DNA from: Hericium rajendrae
Lineage: Eukaryota; Basidiomycota; Agaricomycetes; Russulales; Hericiaceae
NCBI GenBank assembly: GCA_033439255.1
Contig: CM065880.1
Location: 1,922,001-1,986,000, forward strand
Length of the DNA stretch: 64,000 nt
Direction: 5' to 3'
This document shows, piece by piece, positions 1 to 11,240 of this stretch. The translations under genes were made by a program, and so were the position numbers. Numbering within the stretch: position 1 is the stretch's first letter; every line of letters starts with the position of its first letter. The notes under the pieces were generated by a model that worked only from the letters and a program-made list of their open reading frames with translations, was not told the DNA's origin and ran no database searches.

Positions 1-16
1 AAAAAACGTTAGCAGG

Positions 17-2781
17 CTAGCCGATACTGAGAGGGAAAAAAAGATGGCGACCAGATGGTGTAGACAATGCTGAATGCTTGGTATCAAGTGCGTGGTCGAG
101 GACAGAGCCCGAGACGGGTGCGATTGAAGTCGCTGCGGATGGATGGGGCGAGGACTCTAGAAACGCCAGACATGGTCAGCGAGAGAAGGGGCGGGAGCAA
201 ACGGGGCGGCAAGAACCGGCACGCGGATTCGAGTAAAGACTTACCCTTCTCGGCGACGGACATGGCCACGTCCTCGTCCTCGTTCCGAGCTTCCTGTTCA
301 GGTGGCGGTGGAGGGACGGTGAGGCCGGACGGCTCTACTGCCTCCTCCTTCACCTCGGGGGTCGTGGTCGACCGTGGTGCCCGCGCATCGACGCTAGGTG
401 TCGACGATCTCGCCGTTCGTTGCGATTGCTGGAAACCGCATCAACTGATAGTCCGACATCCAATCGCAAGATGGCCGCGAAACTTACCGCTGCCAGCTTC
501 TTCGACCGCATCTCCTCGCGCTCCCGGATCATCTCTCGCATCCTCTTGATCTCTAACTCCAGCTCCTGCGCACTCTTCTCCGCCGCACCACCGCCCACCG
601 GCGTCGCGCCTCCCATCGTTTTAGCCGAAGCAAATGTACCAAATTCCTCTTCCTCGTCCTCGTCGTCCTCCTCGGTATCGCTCACGTCGATAACGCACCG
701 CCTCATATTGCTCACATTCGCAAACGAGGCCCCTACCGCCGCCACCGCCTTCATCCTCCGTCTGACATGCGGGTTCGGATGCTGCACCTTGGCAACGTGA
801 CCGTTCCCGTCCTCGCGCACTTCTCCAGTCGATTGCGTACGACTCGGGAAGGACCTCGATGACGGGGCTGCCAGTTGAGGTCCATCCGCATCGACGAAGT
901 CAGCAGCAACGGGACGTTTCGTCCCGCGTCTGCTGAGAGGCTGGCCGGAAGGAGCAACCGAGACAGGGGAAGAGCGCGTCGTGAGTAGCGGCTCGTCGAA
1001 AACCACGCCGTCCATGGGTGTTGCATAGCCGCTTGCACCACTGTCGTTGCTAGCCCTTTCGGTCGCACCACCGCCGTTGGACCGATCTGACCGAGAGACA
1101 GCAGGCTTCTTGCTCTCGTCGGAAGAACTGGCGACATCTTCGTCTGCTGCACCATGGGAGACGGGCTGGATGGATCGCGGCTCTGCAGTGACCGGCGTGG
1201 GTATCGTGTCCGTCGATCGTTCCCGCGCGGGCGCATAATGCGTGAACGAGCTGCCCCCGAGACCCGGGATGTCGTCGACATCCATGATGTCTAGGGAGAA
1301 CGAAGCCATGTGTACGCCATACAACGCACGATCGCTCGAGCTACTTGCAGGTGTGGGTTCTATGCTGTTCAGGAAGTCGTCGACGCTTGCGGCAGGCGCC
1401 AGAGGCCGTGTCGATTGTTGCGTGTCAACATACATGGTACGGGCGACCTTGGGAGAGGTTGGCATCGCGTCGAAGTTTGGATTCTTACGTTTGCGTGAAG
1501 CAAGTACTTTGCGCTTAAGGAGTTCTTGTCTGCGCTGCTGCTCCATGTCCGTCAACGATGTAGACACATCTGGCACAGGAGAAGCCGAGATATGAGAACC
1601 CGGCACAAAGGGTGGAGCAGTGGCTGCTATGATAATGAGCCAGGCATAACTTAAAAAGAATTTGCGGCCATACCGTGTAAAGATGTCTCCCTGGTATGAC
1701 GGCTGAGAGAGCCTTGAGGCGTATATGGAACAGCACGCGCAGATCCTAGCTTCGGAGTTCTGGGGGCGGCCGCGGCCGCAAGCAGTTGCGCAACAACTGC
1801 TTCAGTCGGTGGGTAAGGAAGAATGCCGGTGGTATCCAGATTGGCAGGAAGACGAAGGTTCAACTCGGTGAAAACATAGTAGACAATCTCGCGCGAAAGG
1901 CCACAGTCGACGAGATATTCCGGGGGAACGCCCCAGCCGAGCAAATCCAGGATGATGTCCTGAGCAGCATTGTACTGAGCTTGCGTCACTGTCGCAAATG
2001 CGGATATCAGCGACCGGCGACGTATACGCGGCACAAAACACCACTCACTGTTCAAGCCCGGCCGGACGTGCTTTTCGTCGATTACATACCCGATGCTGCG
2101 CAGCTTCGCGAGCTCTTCGTTCAATCTTGCAACAGTCATAGGGTCCATCAGCGCCGGTGGCGGCATCGGTGCTGCTTTCCGTGGCGGCGAGGTTGGAGTT
2201 GGAGGCGGCATGCGGACCGTCTCTCCGCGAGACGAGGGCACAGGCGACACCGGCGACACAGGGGCAGTCGGGATGAGCTGCGGCGGAGACTCTTGCCGTT
2301 CGGGCTTGGAGAACCTTGGGCTTGGAGGCGTGGCGCGCTTGACGGGGGTCTTCGGCCGGGGAGGGGACGGAGGCGGGCGCGGCGGCTCCTCTTCGGTTTC
2401 GCTAATTTCGCCCTCTTCTCTCATGGAGACATCTTCTTGTGCGGCCTGCGGGATATCGGTCTTCGATGTATCCTCCTTTCCTGGCGATGGAGGACGGGGC
2501 ATAGGTGCAGGTGCAGTGGCTGCGGGAGGAGCGGAAGACGACTCCTCTTCACCGTAGTCAAGCATGATGGAAGGAGACTCAACAGCTAGAGGACGGCTTG
2601 GCGGGAGGCTACCATAGGACGTGTCGGCGGCGGAGGGCGGCCTGCGCCGTTTGGATTTGAGGGTAAGGAGCGCAGCTTGGCGAAGTTGGGAGGCAGGATC
2701 AGAGTCAGCAGCGAGAAAGCCAGGTGTGTCGGGCGGGGACTGTTGCATGAGCGATGCAGAGACACCAGAAATCGAGCTCAT
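17..2781 (-). CDS. Hypothetical long disordered protein, 4 exons
   Basis: No family recognised. Spliced exons 2781-1674, 1569-488, 428-245 and 156-17 keep one frame (837 aa, stop TAG at 17-19). The start is the ATG of MSSISGVSAS at 2781; the in-frame residues upstream are pyrimidine-tract translation typical of 5' UTR. Most of the protein is low complexity (Pro/Ser/Glu rich). Two parts look ordered: residues about 210-340, a helical segment around LRSIGYVID and ILDLLGWGVPPEYLVD, and residues about 705-728, a charged coiled coil (ELELEIKRMREM). Basic patches (KSKRRRPP, LASRKRKNP) and an acidic run (DTEEDDEDEEEE) suggest a nuclear protein, which is inference. The 3' end is uncertain: a good acceptor-like tract at 29-44 on this strand could mean another exon beyond the left edge. 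Confidence 0.6.
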
Positions 2782-4048
2782 CGTGAGCGACAGCGAGAGG
2801 AAAGCGAAGAAAGGAAAGAAAGGGGAGGTCAGGAAAGCAAGATGGCGAGGTCGAGGGTACCGATCTGAGGATAAATAAACCATTCTGAGCAGTCAGCCCC
2901 GTCGGCAATTGCCGAACAGCATCTGCGAACACTTCAGCGCACGCACGGACCCTCCTTCTCCATTCGTCTGCTTACTTCGTCTTTCTTGGATCCACTATTA
3001 GCAGGACCTGGTCCCTATCGGACGCACGGCGATCACACTGGAACTCTATAGGTTCTATCTGCAAATCTCATATAGGCTTTCAATTGTCGAAGATCCAGGG
3101 AGCGTCCTGAGCCACATGGGCCACGGTATTCTACGCCCCATCGTCAAATGAATACACCGCTCGTAAGTATGAAGTTGATGATCAAATCTTCACTCTATCT
3201 CTAGATGCAGCCTGGATCTATATTCCCTCGGTAGCCACGGGCTGTGGCCGCTAAGTGCTCGACACATGCCTCAGGCTGTTTTGACTGGGCTGTCTCCTGG
3301 ATCCCAGGACTAACATCTTACAGAAAGCCATTCCATCAGGCGAATCTGTACAGCTAGGTGACCTTACTGTGATATCATAAAGATCGCCCTGCCAATTCAG
3401 CGGCCCGTTGGAACCCTGCACCAGGTTCGGTACGAAGCAGACATCCAGGGCTTCAGTAACTTCGCTATTCAATCCGCACCGCAAGCCTTGAATAACGCGC
3501 AACTCCCGAGATAGTGTGCTACCCCGTATTCGTACTTTCGTGCTGTCCTTGCAATTCGTCTTGTTGGGCGAGCCGACCGTCAATACTGGTCATTCCTAGC
3601 CATAAAACGTGGCTCTCTCGACCGTCGGTATTCATGCTCTGTCATCCCTTGCGTTGCGCCGGTAATCTGTTTTCGTTGCCTATACAAGGACAATGCACGG
3701 CTCTTTCGCCTCCCTTTCGTCTTCGAGCCTTGTATATCGATGCCGATTTCAGTAGCATGCCTTCTTCACCCGCAGAGGACCATGCTCGTCGCAAGAATTT
3801 CGGGAACAGAGGTAAGGATGGTATTTTCACCGAGGAATTCTTTTATCAGCTCTTAGTCCATCGCTTGGCCTTTCGGTCAGATCGAGGGATTCAATTATCT
3901 CATGGGGCAGTGCTTTCTCCTACTTGCAACTAGATTCGACACGATTTTACCTTTTCTTTGTTTTAATACATGCAGTACAGACAACGCAACCTGATAATTC
4001 TGTTCTCTGCGCTTGATTGACTCGGAAACGAATATGTCATTCGAAGCA
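2782..4048. other. Intergenic region, no confident gene
   Basis: Upstream flank of the disordered-protein gene and downstream flank of the C2H2 gene. Several short open frames exist on both strands, but none has convincing splice signals or a recognisable domain. One minus-strand stretch (3251-3583) is discussed as a possible degenerate fragment in the findings. Confidence 0.5.
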
Positions 4049-4521
4049 TCAAACCCTGGATTTTGCGCGTCCAACAGAGTCCAGTCGAGCTGTGTTCTCG
4101 GCCATGTGTCTTCTCTTGGGATGCTTAGCTTTCCTGTGACGCGACAGGTAGCCAGGGTAGTGGTATACCTTCGTGCATCCTGGATGCCGGCAGCGATACT
4201 CATGTCGCCTTCTCCGTTGGAGTTCCGGCCTGCAGACACGCGCATGCTGATCCCTGTTTGATTTCGTGTTCCATCGTGTCCCGCATTCATCACAGACTAA
4301 ATTGTCGGGACCCCTGCTGGTGCGCGCCATGAGATCGTCAAGGCCGCCGTGACTCATAGTGGCACGATGCTGGCGCGCTGCAGAGCCAGAATTCACTGTA
4401 TTTGGTCGGTATGGCGGAAGTTTGGGCGAAGCCAACGTCTGTCAAAAGGAGTCAGCAACGGAAGAGAAAGTGTGTTAGGCTCATTGGTTACGTTGGTGGG
4501 TTGAGATGGAGGATCCTGCAT
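4049..4521 (-). CDS. Small C2H2-type zinc finger protein, 2 exons
   Basis: Exon 1 is 4521-4492 (10 codons, MQDPPSQPTN). A 53-bp intron (4491-4439, GTAACC...CTGAC...CAG) joins it in frame to exon 2, 4438-4049, giving 139 aa. Two fingers are visible: CDECGTRWN...QHARVC (C-x2-C-x12-H-x3-C, so C2HC in the last ligand) and CRHPGCTKVYHYPG...HRKAKH (C-x4-C-x12-H-x4-H). Arg/Lys-rich stretches lie between and after the fingers (ELQRRRRHEY, HPKRRHM), as expected for nuclear import and DNA contact. No other domain is present. Fungal proteins of this kind are usually treated as candidate transcription factors, but the target and role cannot be told from sequence. An out-of-frame ATG lies just upstream of the chosen start and could act as a uORF. 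Confidence 0.6.
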
Positions 4522-5589
4522 ACTGTCGACCTTGGATCCCGGGGCTGCATAAACGCGGAATGGTCAGTATTTGTCGTCGTGTCTGCGAAGGTGTGGTAAC
4601 TGACAGGTGGATCTTTGCTCCGACCATCCACTGGTACTGTATCAGCAGGCTCTAAATAATGGACTTTTCAGGAGTGCTGCTTATAAGAGAAAGGCGCAAG
4701 CCACCAGGGTGATACCACAGAGCGTCTAAGCACAGCAATCCGAGCTAGAAACAAAGGACAAAGGCCTAGTTAGGTAGCAAGACGTTTATCTCTCGCTTTC
4801 CAACTGTCCTTGGTCCAGCCGATGGGTGACCTTCGAGTTGCCATGGGTACATCGAAAATAAGGAGCTTTGTTTAACATTGTATTTCAGACGGATACCTTA
4901 TGCGAAATAGAGGTAAATAGGGCACCCGAGGTACTTACTGCAGAAGACAAACCGTGGACGCCGTTCAATCCGATTGCAAGAGCTAAACATGGCATTGTCG
5001 ATGAATGAGCGGGTGGAGCGTATACTGTAGTGCAGCATGCGCATTGCCGCGCCTGAGTAGGCTTGGATATCATGCATACGCTTGTTGGTTCAAGAGAACC
5101 GTGAGTATTGTCGTCGATGAGGATGCGGCAACTGACTGGAGGAGTTTTGACCATCTTCTTCACATCAGAACGCATTGACGTTTTGTCAAGAGTGACGCTT
5201 AGGAGAAATAAAGGCATTCAGTGTGAGGATAGGCCACAGGCTTGGACGAGGTCGATGATGACCTACAGGCGGCACGACATTTATCTTTCGCGTGGTTCGG
5301 CCGTGCGTGATCTTCGGGTCAACACATTCATTTTGAAAATAGAAATGCCTGCCTAATATTATGTTTCAGAAAGAATCGCGCCAGATATTGGTCGTAGAGA
5401 GCAGAAGACAACCGACGCCGTTGCTTATTGAAGAGCTCGATGTCCCAATCCGGAAGGCGACCTGCCTCTTCTGAATCTGAGTGCGCCATCGCTTCGTTCC
5501 CGACTTGTCTCTAACGCTTGCACAACATACCAGAAACCTCCAACGTCTTCCCAAACCCAACAATCCTTGATTAGCAGGTCAAACAAACG
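4522..5589. other. Divergent intergenic/promoter region
   Basis: Lies between the minus-strand C2H2 gene and the plus-strand cyclin gene, so both are transcribed outward from it. It contains only short open frames with no domain or consistent splicing. The last 60 bases before the cyclin ATG include a CCAAACCCAACAATCC-type pyrimidine/A-rich leader. Confidence 0.5.
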
Positions 5590-7013
5590 ATGGACGGCAG
5601 CTATCGCGACTCGCCCACCCACATCCCCGCCTCCTTCACCAAGCACCACCACCCGTACTTCACGCCCACCGAAGTCGACATGCTCTCGGACAAGCAGCGC
5701 GGCAAAATGTCCATGTCGCAGGAGGACAAGGCGCGCCAGCAGGCGTGCGCCTTCATCGAGGCCGTCGGCGCCCGTATCGGCTTGTATGTCCCCTCCCATC
5801 TGCACGCGCTTCGTCCCTGACCTGGTCCCGCTCGCCCCAGCCCGCGCAAGACCATCGCGACGGCACAGAATCTGTACCACCGGTTCCACCTCTTCTTCCC
5901 GCGCAAGGACTTTAACTGGCATGTGAGTCGTTCTGTACGCTGGACTGGCGGCTGCTGACGGACGGGGGCGCAGGACGTGACGCTCGCGGCGCTGTACGTG
6001 TCCTCGAAGATGCATGACACGCTCAAGAAGCCGCGCGAGATCCTCATGGTCTCATACTCGATCCGCTTCCCTGAGCAGGCCGCAAAGTCCAAGTCGATAG
6101 CGGGCGAGATCGACATGGACCCCGCCGTGCGTGCTCAGCAGACTGAATGCAGCGCGTTTGCTTACGATGGTTCGTTGGGCGCAGGTGGTCGAGCAGGACC
6201 GGGGACGCCTGCTGGCCGTCGAACGGCTCATTCTCGAGACGATCTGCTTCAACTTCACGTCGCGCATGCCGTTCCCGTACGTGATCAAGATCGCGCGCGC
6301 ACTCAAAAGTGCGTACTCCTACGTCGCCCTTTCTCCTCTTTTCTGACCCCGCACAAACGCAGCGTCCAAGAAGCTCAGCAAGCTCGCGTGGCGACTCACG
6401 ATTGACAGGTACGTCCGCACCCGCTCTCACCAGTATCCCGTGCCCACTTGTCTCCAGCCAGCGCACCCTCGTGTCCTTGGAATTCCCGCCGCACGTCGTC
6501 GCCCTCGCATCAATATACCTCGCCTCGCAGCTCTTGACATTCGAGCGCCCCGAGACACCACCAGAGCCCGGCGCCGCGAGCGACGCCGAGATCGCGACGA
6601 CGCTCAAGAAACGCGGCGCCTGGGAACGGCGCTTCCAGGCGCAGATCGAAGACCTCGAAGGTACGTCCACCTGCCCACCCTCCTCACCACTACGCAGCGC
6701 TGACGAAGCCGCCACAGCGATCGCGCACGCGCTCCTCGACCTGCTCATCGCGGCGGCGCAGAACCCCGCCGCGAGCACGAGCCCGAGCACGCCGTCCTCG
6801 CCCTCGCCGTACGCACGCGCGCACGCACAGCCGCCGCCGCCCGCGCCGTCGCCGTGGAAGGCGGACGTGCTCGTGCGCCTCAAGATCGCGCTGCGCGAGA
6901 CGGAGCACGCGCCGCGCGAGCGCACGCCGCTCGTCGGCGCGGGCGACGAGAACGTGCTCGGGCGCAACGAGGGCACTGTGCGCTTCCTGTTCGGGCCGCG
7001 GGCCGCGGTATAA
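5590..7013 (+). CDS. Cyclin, CTDK-I beta subunit / cyclin K-like, 7 exons
   Basis: Exons 5590-5783, 5841-5922, 5974-6126, 6185-6308, 6363-6408, 6458-6660 and 6718-7013 splice in frame to 365 aa. The N-terminal cyclin box is recognisable (TPTEVDMLSDKQRGKMS, then FPRKTIATAQNLYHRFHLFF and LAALYVSSKMHDTLKKPREI). The second half carries ILETICFNFTSRMPFPYVIK and a second cyclin-like fold with LVSLEFPPHVVALASIYLAS. This order and the FP-R-TIATAQ and K--D--KK-R motifs fit the Ctk2/cyclin K group, which activates the kinase that phosphorylates Ser2 of the RNA polymerase II C-terminal domain. The Ala/Pro/Ser-rich stretch near residues 275-300 is a loop or tail insertion. Cyclin L or another transcriptional cyclin is the main alternative. 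The family is firm; the exact subgroup is inferred. Confidence 0.75.
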
Positions 7014-7268
7014 GGTCTTTCCGGTTCTGACTGCAAGGTGCTCTGTATGCTGTAGTTGTATGTTGTGCATTGTGTAAATTAATAGGTCATGGGGTCGTAC
7101 GCTATGGATACAACGCTAACGGGCGCGGACAGTAATGCTAGGCTTATGCGGCGTCGTAAGATAAGTCGTTAGAGGCATTCATGGGCTGTAGGGTGCCCTC
7201 GTGTCAGTGATAGCTTTTGGTATCTAATTAGGCCCTATTTGTTTGGAAAGCCAGGGCCGTGTGCGCGT

Positions 7269-8724
7269 TCAGGCCTTGACGCCGATGAGGTGTCGAATCG
7301 CAGGCAGGATAAGTAGCCGCATCGGGCTTATCCAGGGCGGGATGACCATCCCTCCGCCGAGGCCTCGCCGATGCCATGCATCCACTGTAGAAATGGCATT
7401 AGAACGCGAAACGCAAAAGAGACCGACACACGCACCGAGGGGCTGCGCGAGGATGAGCAAGTCAAAGTACACCCACAGCTGGCCGAGGAACCCGCCCACG
7501 CGGCGGCCGGTCACGATGCGCCACACGCGCTCGCCGATGAGCGCGCCGCCCTGGATGAGGAAGAACACGGGCACGCGCCAGTCCCAGCCGCGGCCCATCG
7601 CGTAGATCGTGCACTCGTGGTAGAGCCCGCTCGCGAGGAACGTGCCGAGGACGAGCCCGACGTCGCCCGCGAGCGCGCGGCCGGGGATGCCGCCGAGGAC
7701 GAGGAACGTCTGGCGCAGCAGCTGGTGCCAGCGCTTCGCCCAGAACTCGTGCAGCGACTGCGAGACCCAGGGGTTGTCCATCACGGGCGGCCACGCGCTG
7801 GGGGAGTGGCCGAGCGCGGCGACGGCGAGGAACGTGCAGAGGTCGTAGACCATGCCGAAGCCGGCGAGCAGCGCGCAGCCCGTGCAGAAGTGGATGGCCG
7901 TCGAGAGCGCGTAGCGCTGCAGTGGCGGGAGCGACGCGTTGAAGATGCTGCCGCCGAGCGGGTGGCCGACGCCCGGGACGAGCTTGATGAGCGACTCGAA
8001 GAAGTCGACGAGGAGGAAGTTGGTGATGAGGGAGAGCGCGGTCGCGCGCAGAAAGGGCTCGCGGGCCTGTGGGCGGATCGGCGGGGGCGTGTACACGCCG
8101 CGGCCGAAGTCCCAGCCGAGCCCGCGGAAGGTGAACATGATTTCAAAGGCGTCCTCGAGCCAGAGCGGGAGGAAGGAGCTGCCGGGGCGGTGCTGCGATT
8201 GCTCGTCGCCGGGCGCATCGACGTCCTTCTTATGGGTCACGGCTGGCTCACTCATGCTGCCGAGAGCGCGCTCGCCCTGCTTGTACCGGCCCTCGCGGAC
8301 GAAGGCGAGGTCGATGCCCTTGGCGATCATGGTGAATGCGCCGAGGGCTGTAAGTTATGAGCATAACGTCAACTGCAGAGACTAGATACGCACCTTGGCC
8401 CCAATTATAGACGTTGAGTCTGGGATCGACCCAGACGTAGCCAAAGCCGGCGCGCAGAGCGGCAGTGATGAGGCTGGGCAGCAGGAGAAGGCGCATGAGG
8501 TAGGTATTAGGTCTTCGGACGAGGTAGCAGATGAAGGTGAAGGGGATGAAGTGCATGAGCACGTAGGGCGCGGTGTCCCAGGAGACGGGTATGCGGTCTT
8601 GCGGTTCTGGAACGAGTGTGCGGAAGGCGCGCACGGAGGCGGCATAGAATCTGCAATGGGGTCAGCGTACGCATAGGTCGTGTCGAGTGAATGGGACACA
8701 CTCCTGCCATAGATTGATGCTCAT
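7269..8724 (-). CDS. Wax-synthase-like MBOAT membrane acyltransferase
   Basis: Exons 8724-8702 (MSINLWQE), 8650-8394 and 8347-7269 give a 452-aa polytopic membrane protein. A further 45-bp in-frame segment near 7390 (GTGTCGG...CTAAT...CTACAG) may also be an intron. The diagnostic stretch is around SLHEFWAKRWHQLLRQTF, matching the wax synthase/MBOAT_2 motif. The MBOAT histidine is probably that of ASGLYHECTIY. Several hydrophobic helices are visible (VLMHFIPFTFICYLV, GFGMVYDLCTFLAVAAL, VPVFFLIQGGALIG). Fungal relatives transfer acyl or acetyl groups to alcohols, sterols or terpenoids. No terpene synthase or P450 gene lies nearby, so no cluster role can be claimed, and the substrate is unknown. 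Tail-to-tail with the cyclin gene, with 255 bp between stops. Confidence 0.8.
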
Positions 8725-9112
8725 GGCTACTTATTTGCTGAGCAACGCGCTCTCGCCGAGATCTAGTGATAATGTGGACGAGCAGAAGGTGTACGACGGG
8801 GATAACAGGGATGTATGTGGTATAAAACGGAGGTTCTAGGCGGGGGCATGCTGACGCGCTGCGTAATTGATCTGACCTGCGCGTCACGACCGCGCGTCTC
8901 CTGCCCCAATGGGCGCTAGGTGGGTCCGGCTCCGAAACGGACGGGAACGGTGCACGATCCCGCCGCCGACTTGCGATCCCACCTCGGCCCCGCGTCGGCC
9001 AAACAACGTTGCGCACAACACATAAACACCCACAGTCAGCTTGCAATGGATCTGAAATCGACTCAATTCTACGCAAGACATAAATACAGACCCATTCTTA
9101 TTCATCTCTTCG
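8725..9112. other. Intergenic spacer between two minus-strand genes
   Basis: This is the promoter of the MBOAT gene and the 3' flank of the nickel transporter gene. No open frame with coding character was seen. Confidence 0.5.
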
Positions 9113-11240
9113 TCATGCTACAGAGTCTTCAGCCCGGCCGGCGGACATCGCCCGCTCTAGCCGCGGCGGCACATGCTCAGGCCGCCGCCTCAGTTTTGCC
9201 CTCCGCCACGCCCACCGACCGCCGTACCACGCACACACAACCACCACGAAGCTGCCCACAATGCCGGCCCCAATGTATCCCGAGTTGTCGTTCGCCTGTC
9301 AACGCGCGCGAAATAATGACCATCAGCAGTGCAGCAGCATAGAAAGCATCCATCACCTTCGCCCAGAACCGCCACCAACGTCCCGCGAGACCGCCCCCGT
9401 CCTCAGCGTCCGCCGCGTTCTTGCACGGCGTACAGTTCTCCCCAACGAGACCCATGATGGTGATGAGCGATATGCTATCCACACATCAGGATTTAGCACA
9501 TTCAAATCAACCAAGCACGCACCTGAATGCGACCAAAATGCTCATGAACGTCAAAATGACGCTGAGCCCCGACATCACGATCCGCTTCACCCGCCGCTCC
9601 TTCTCCGCGTGCGCGTCCGCCGCCTCCACGACCTCCACGACCACCGGCGGCGCGGGGCTTTTGGGCGCGTCCGCCTCGATCTCGACCACGTTTGTCGGGA
9701 GCTTGATCTTGGACGCATCCGCCTCGATCTCGACGACACCCGCCGCCGGCATGCCAACATCGACGAGCGATGCGTCGATGCCCCTGCCGTCCTCCGGGGG
9801 CGGCACGGGGCGCTTTCCCCCCGCCGCAGACTCGAAGACCGCGAAGGAGCGCTCGGGGAAGCCCGCGTACGAGTAGAGCATGAGGATCGAGTCGACCGAG
9901 TCGAGCAGCGTCATCCCCGCCGTGAACAGCAGCTGCAGGCGATCAGCATCCGGAGCTGAAGGGTAAAAACGTGGGTGCATACCGGGAGGATGACAATGTC
10001 AGAGGAGGGGATACCCTGTCCGTTCGCGCCCTTCTTCGCGATGGCGCTCGCGGCGAGGAGCGCGATCGACGACGCAGTGTCGAACCCTGTGCACTTGGTC
10101 AGGACAGCTGTCATCCTGCAACGCAGTGGACATACCGAAGCCGAAGAGCACGCCAACGGGGTACATCTACGTGGCTGATAGGTAAGAGCTGGTGTAGAGG
10201 GCGGGGCAGCGCGCACCTTCCACGGGCGATCCACGAAGCGGACGACGGGGCCCAGAATGCGCATCATGATCGTCTGGTTGTAGCGCCCCTCATCCTCCGC
10301 GTCCTCCCCACAGTCGTCCAGATCCTCGCCGTGCGCGACGCGCTCCTCGCGCCGTCTCCTGTTCTGCAGGATGGTCAGCGGCGATGAGAGACAAAGCGAA
10401 GTAGACGCACCCGGCGGCGCTTGCGCAGGATGCGGTAGAGGATGATCGAGTTCGCGAGGCCGACGATGAAGAGGAAGGTCGCGCTGACGGCGGAGCCTGC
10501 GGGGGCGGAATGAGCGTAAGTCTACATCGTGGAAGCTTGGGCAGATCGGCTCACCGACGATGCCACCTACGTCGCCGACGCCGCCGATTTTATCCGCGAC
10601 GTCGGTGCTGATCGCAATCGCCACGTTCTGTCGGTGCATGAGCGGCGCGCGTGTGGACAGAGCATGGAGGACGCACCACGAGGATGACGATCGTGCTGTG
10701 CCCCAGGGAGAAGAAGAGCCCGCATGTGACGGGGAGCTGGCCGTGGCTGATGAGGCCCCGCGTCGCGTTGTCGATTGCGCTGTGGCGCGGTGAGCAGCTC
10801 GCCTGTGGGCGGGCGAAGGCCTGTGCGGGAGAGGGGGTGAGCGAGGGGCGGAGGGCGCGGTGGCGAGCGGGACGCACCAGACGTTACCTGATATGGTCCG
10901 CATCGAGAGCTGCGGTAAATATCGCACGCATCAGCGCACGCATCGGTCAGAGGGGGGTCCGCAAAAGACGCACCATGACGGAGTCCTATGGTCTACAGCG
11001 GGGTGGGATGTGACAGAACTCAATCTGGCGTGTGGATAGGTGGGGAGAGGGACGCACCCAGGCGAGCAGCGCGAGGCTGAGGATGGGCTGCGTGTCTTTG
11101 TGCCGTCCGAACAGGATGCCGGCGACGATCCAGCAAAGGGCGTTTGCGAGCAGCTCGGTGGAGAGCAGCAGCGCGGAGCGGCCGAAGAGCGTCACTCTGC
11201 GGCGAGGCCAGAACGCACGCCACTGAGCTTGCGCGACCAT
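9113..11240 (-). CDS. High-affinity nickel/cobalt transporter (NiCoT), 12 exons
   Basis: Twelve exons splice in frame to 492 aa: 11240-11058, 10992-10974, 10909-10888, 10779-10677, 10627-10555, 10496-10411, 10363-10217, 10166-10136, 10086-9983, 9932-9523, 9474-9357, 9295-9113. Family signatures are clear: RHALDADHISAIDNATR in helix II (the H-x4-DH metal-binding motif), LFFSLGHSTIV, LFGFGFDTASSIALL and LLFTAGMTLLDSVDSILML. The C-terminus has FWAKANDNSGYIGAGIVGSF with a final hydrophobic helix. The large loop between these parts (residues about 330-400) is acidic and variable. Relatives such as fission yeast Nic1 import Ni2+ at the plasma membrane, mainly to supply urease. The helix II signature is split over two micro-exons of 19 and 22 nt. 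The start at MVAQAQWRAFW is the first ATG of the exon; an upstream exon cannot be excluded. Confidence 0.9.

Noticed and set aside
1786-2589. Plus-strand open frames opposite the disordered protein
   Set aside because: Arg/Gly-rich mirror translation of a Pro/Ser-rich coding exon.
6044-7036. Minus-strand open frame of 330 codons
   Set aside because: Antisense to the cyclin exons, with no domain and no splice logic.
7371-8360. Long plus-strand open frame (about 330 codons) rich in Glu/Ala/Arg
   Set aside because: It is antisense to the MBOAT gene, whose membrane motifs and splicing are clear. GC-rich third positions create the mirror frame, and it has no domain.
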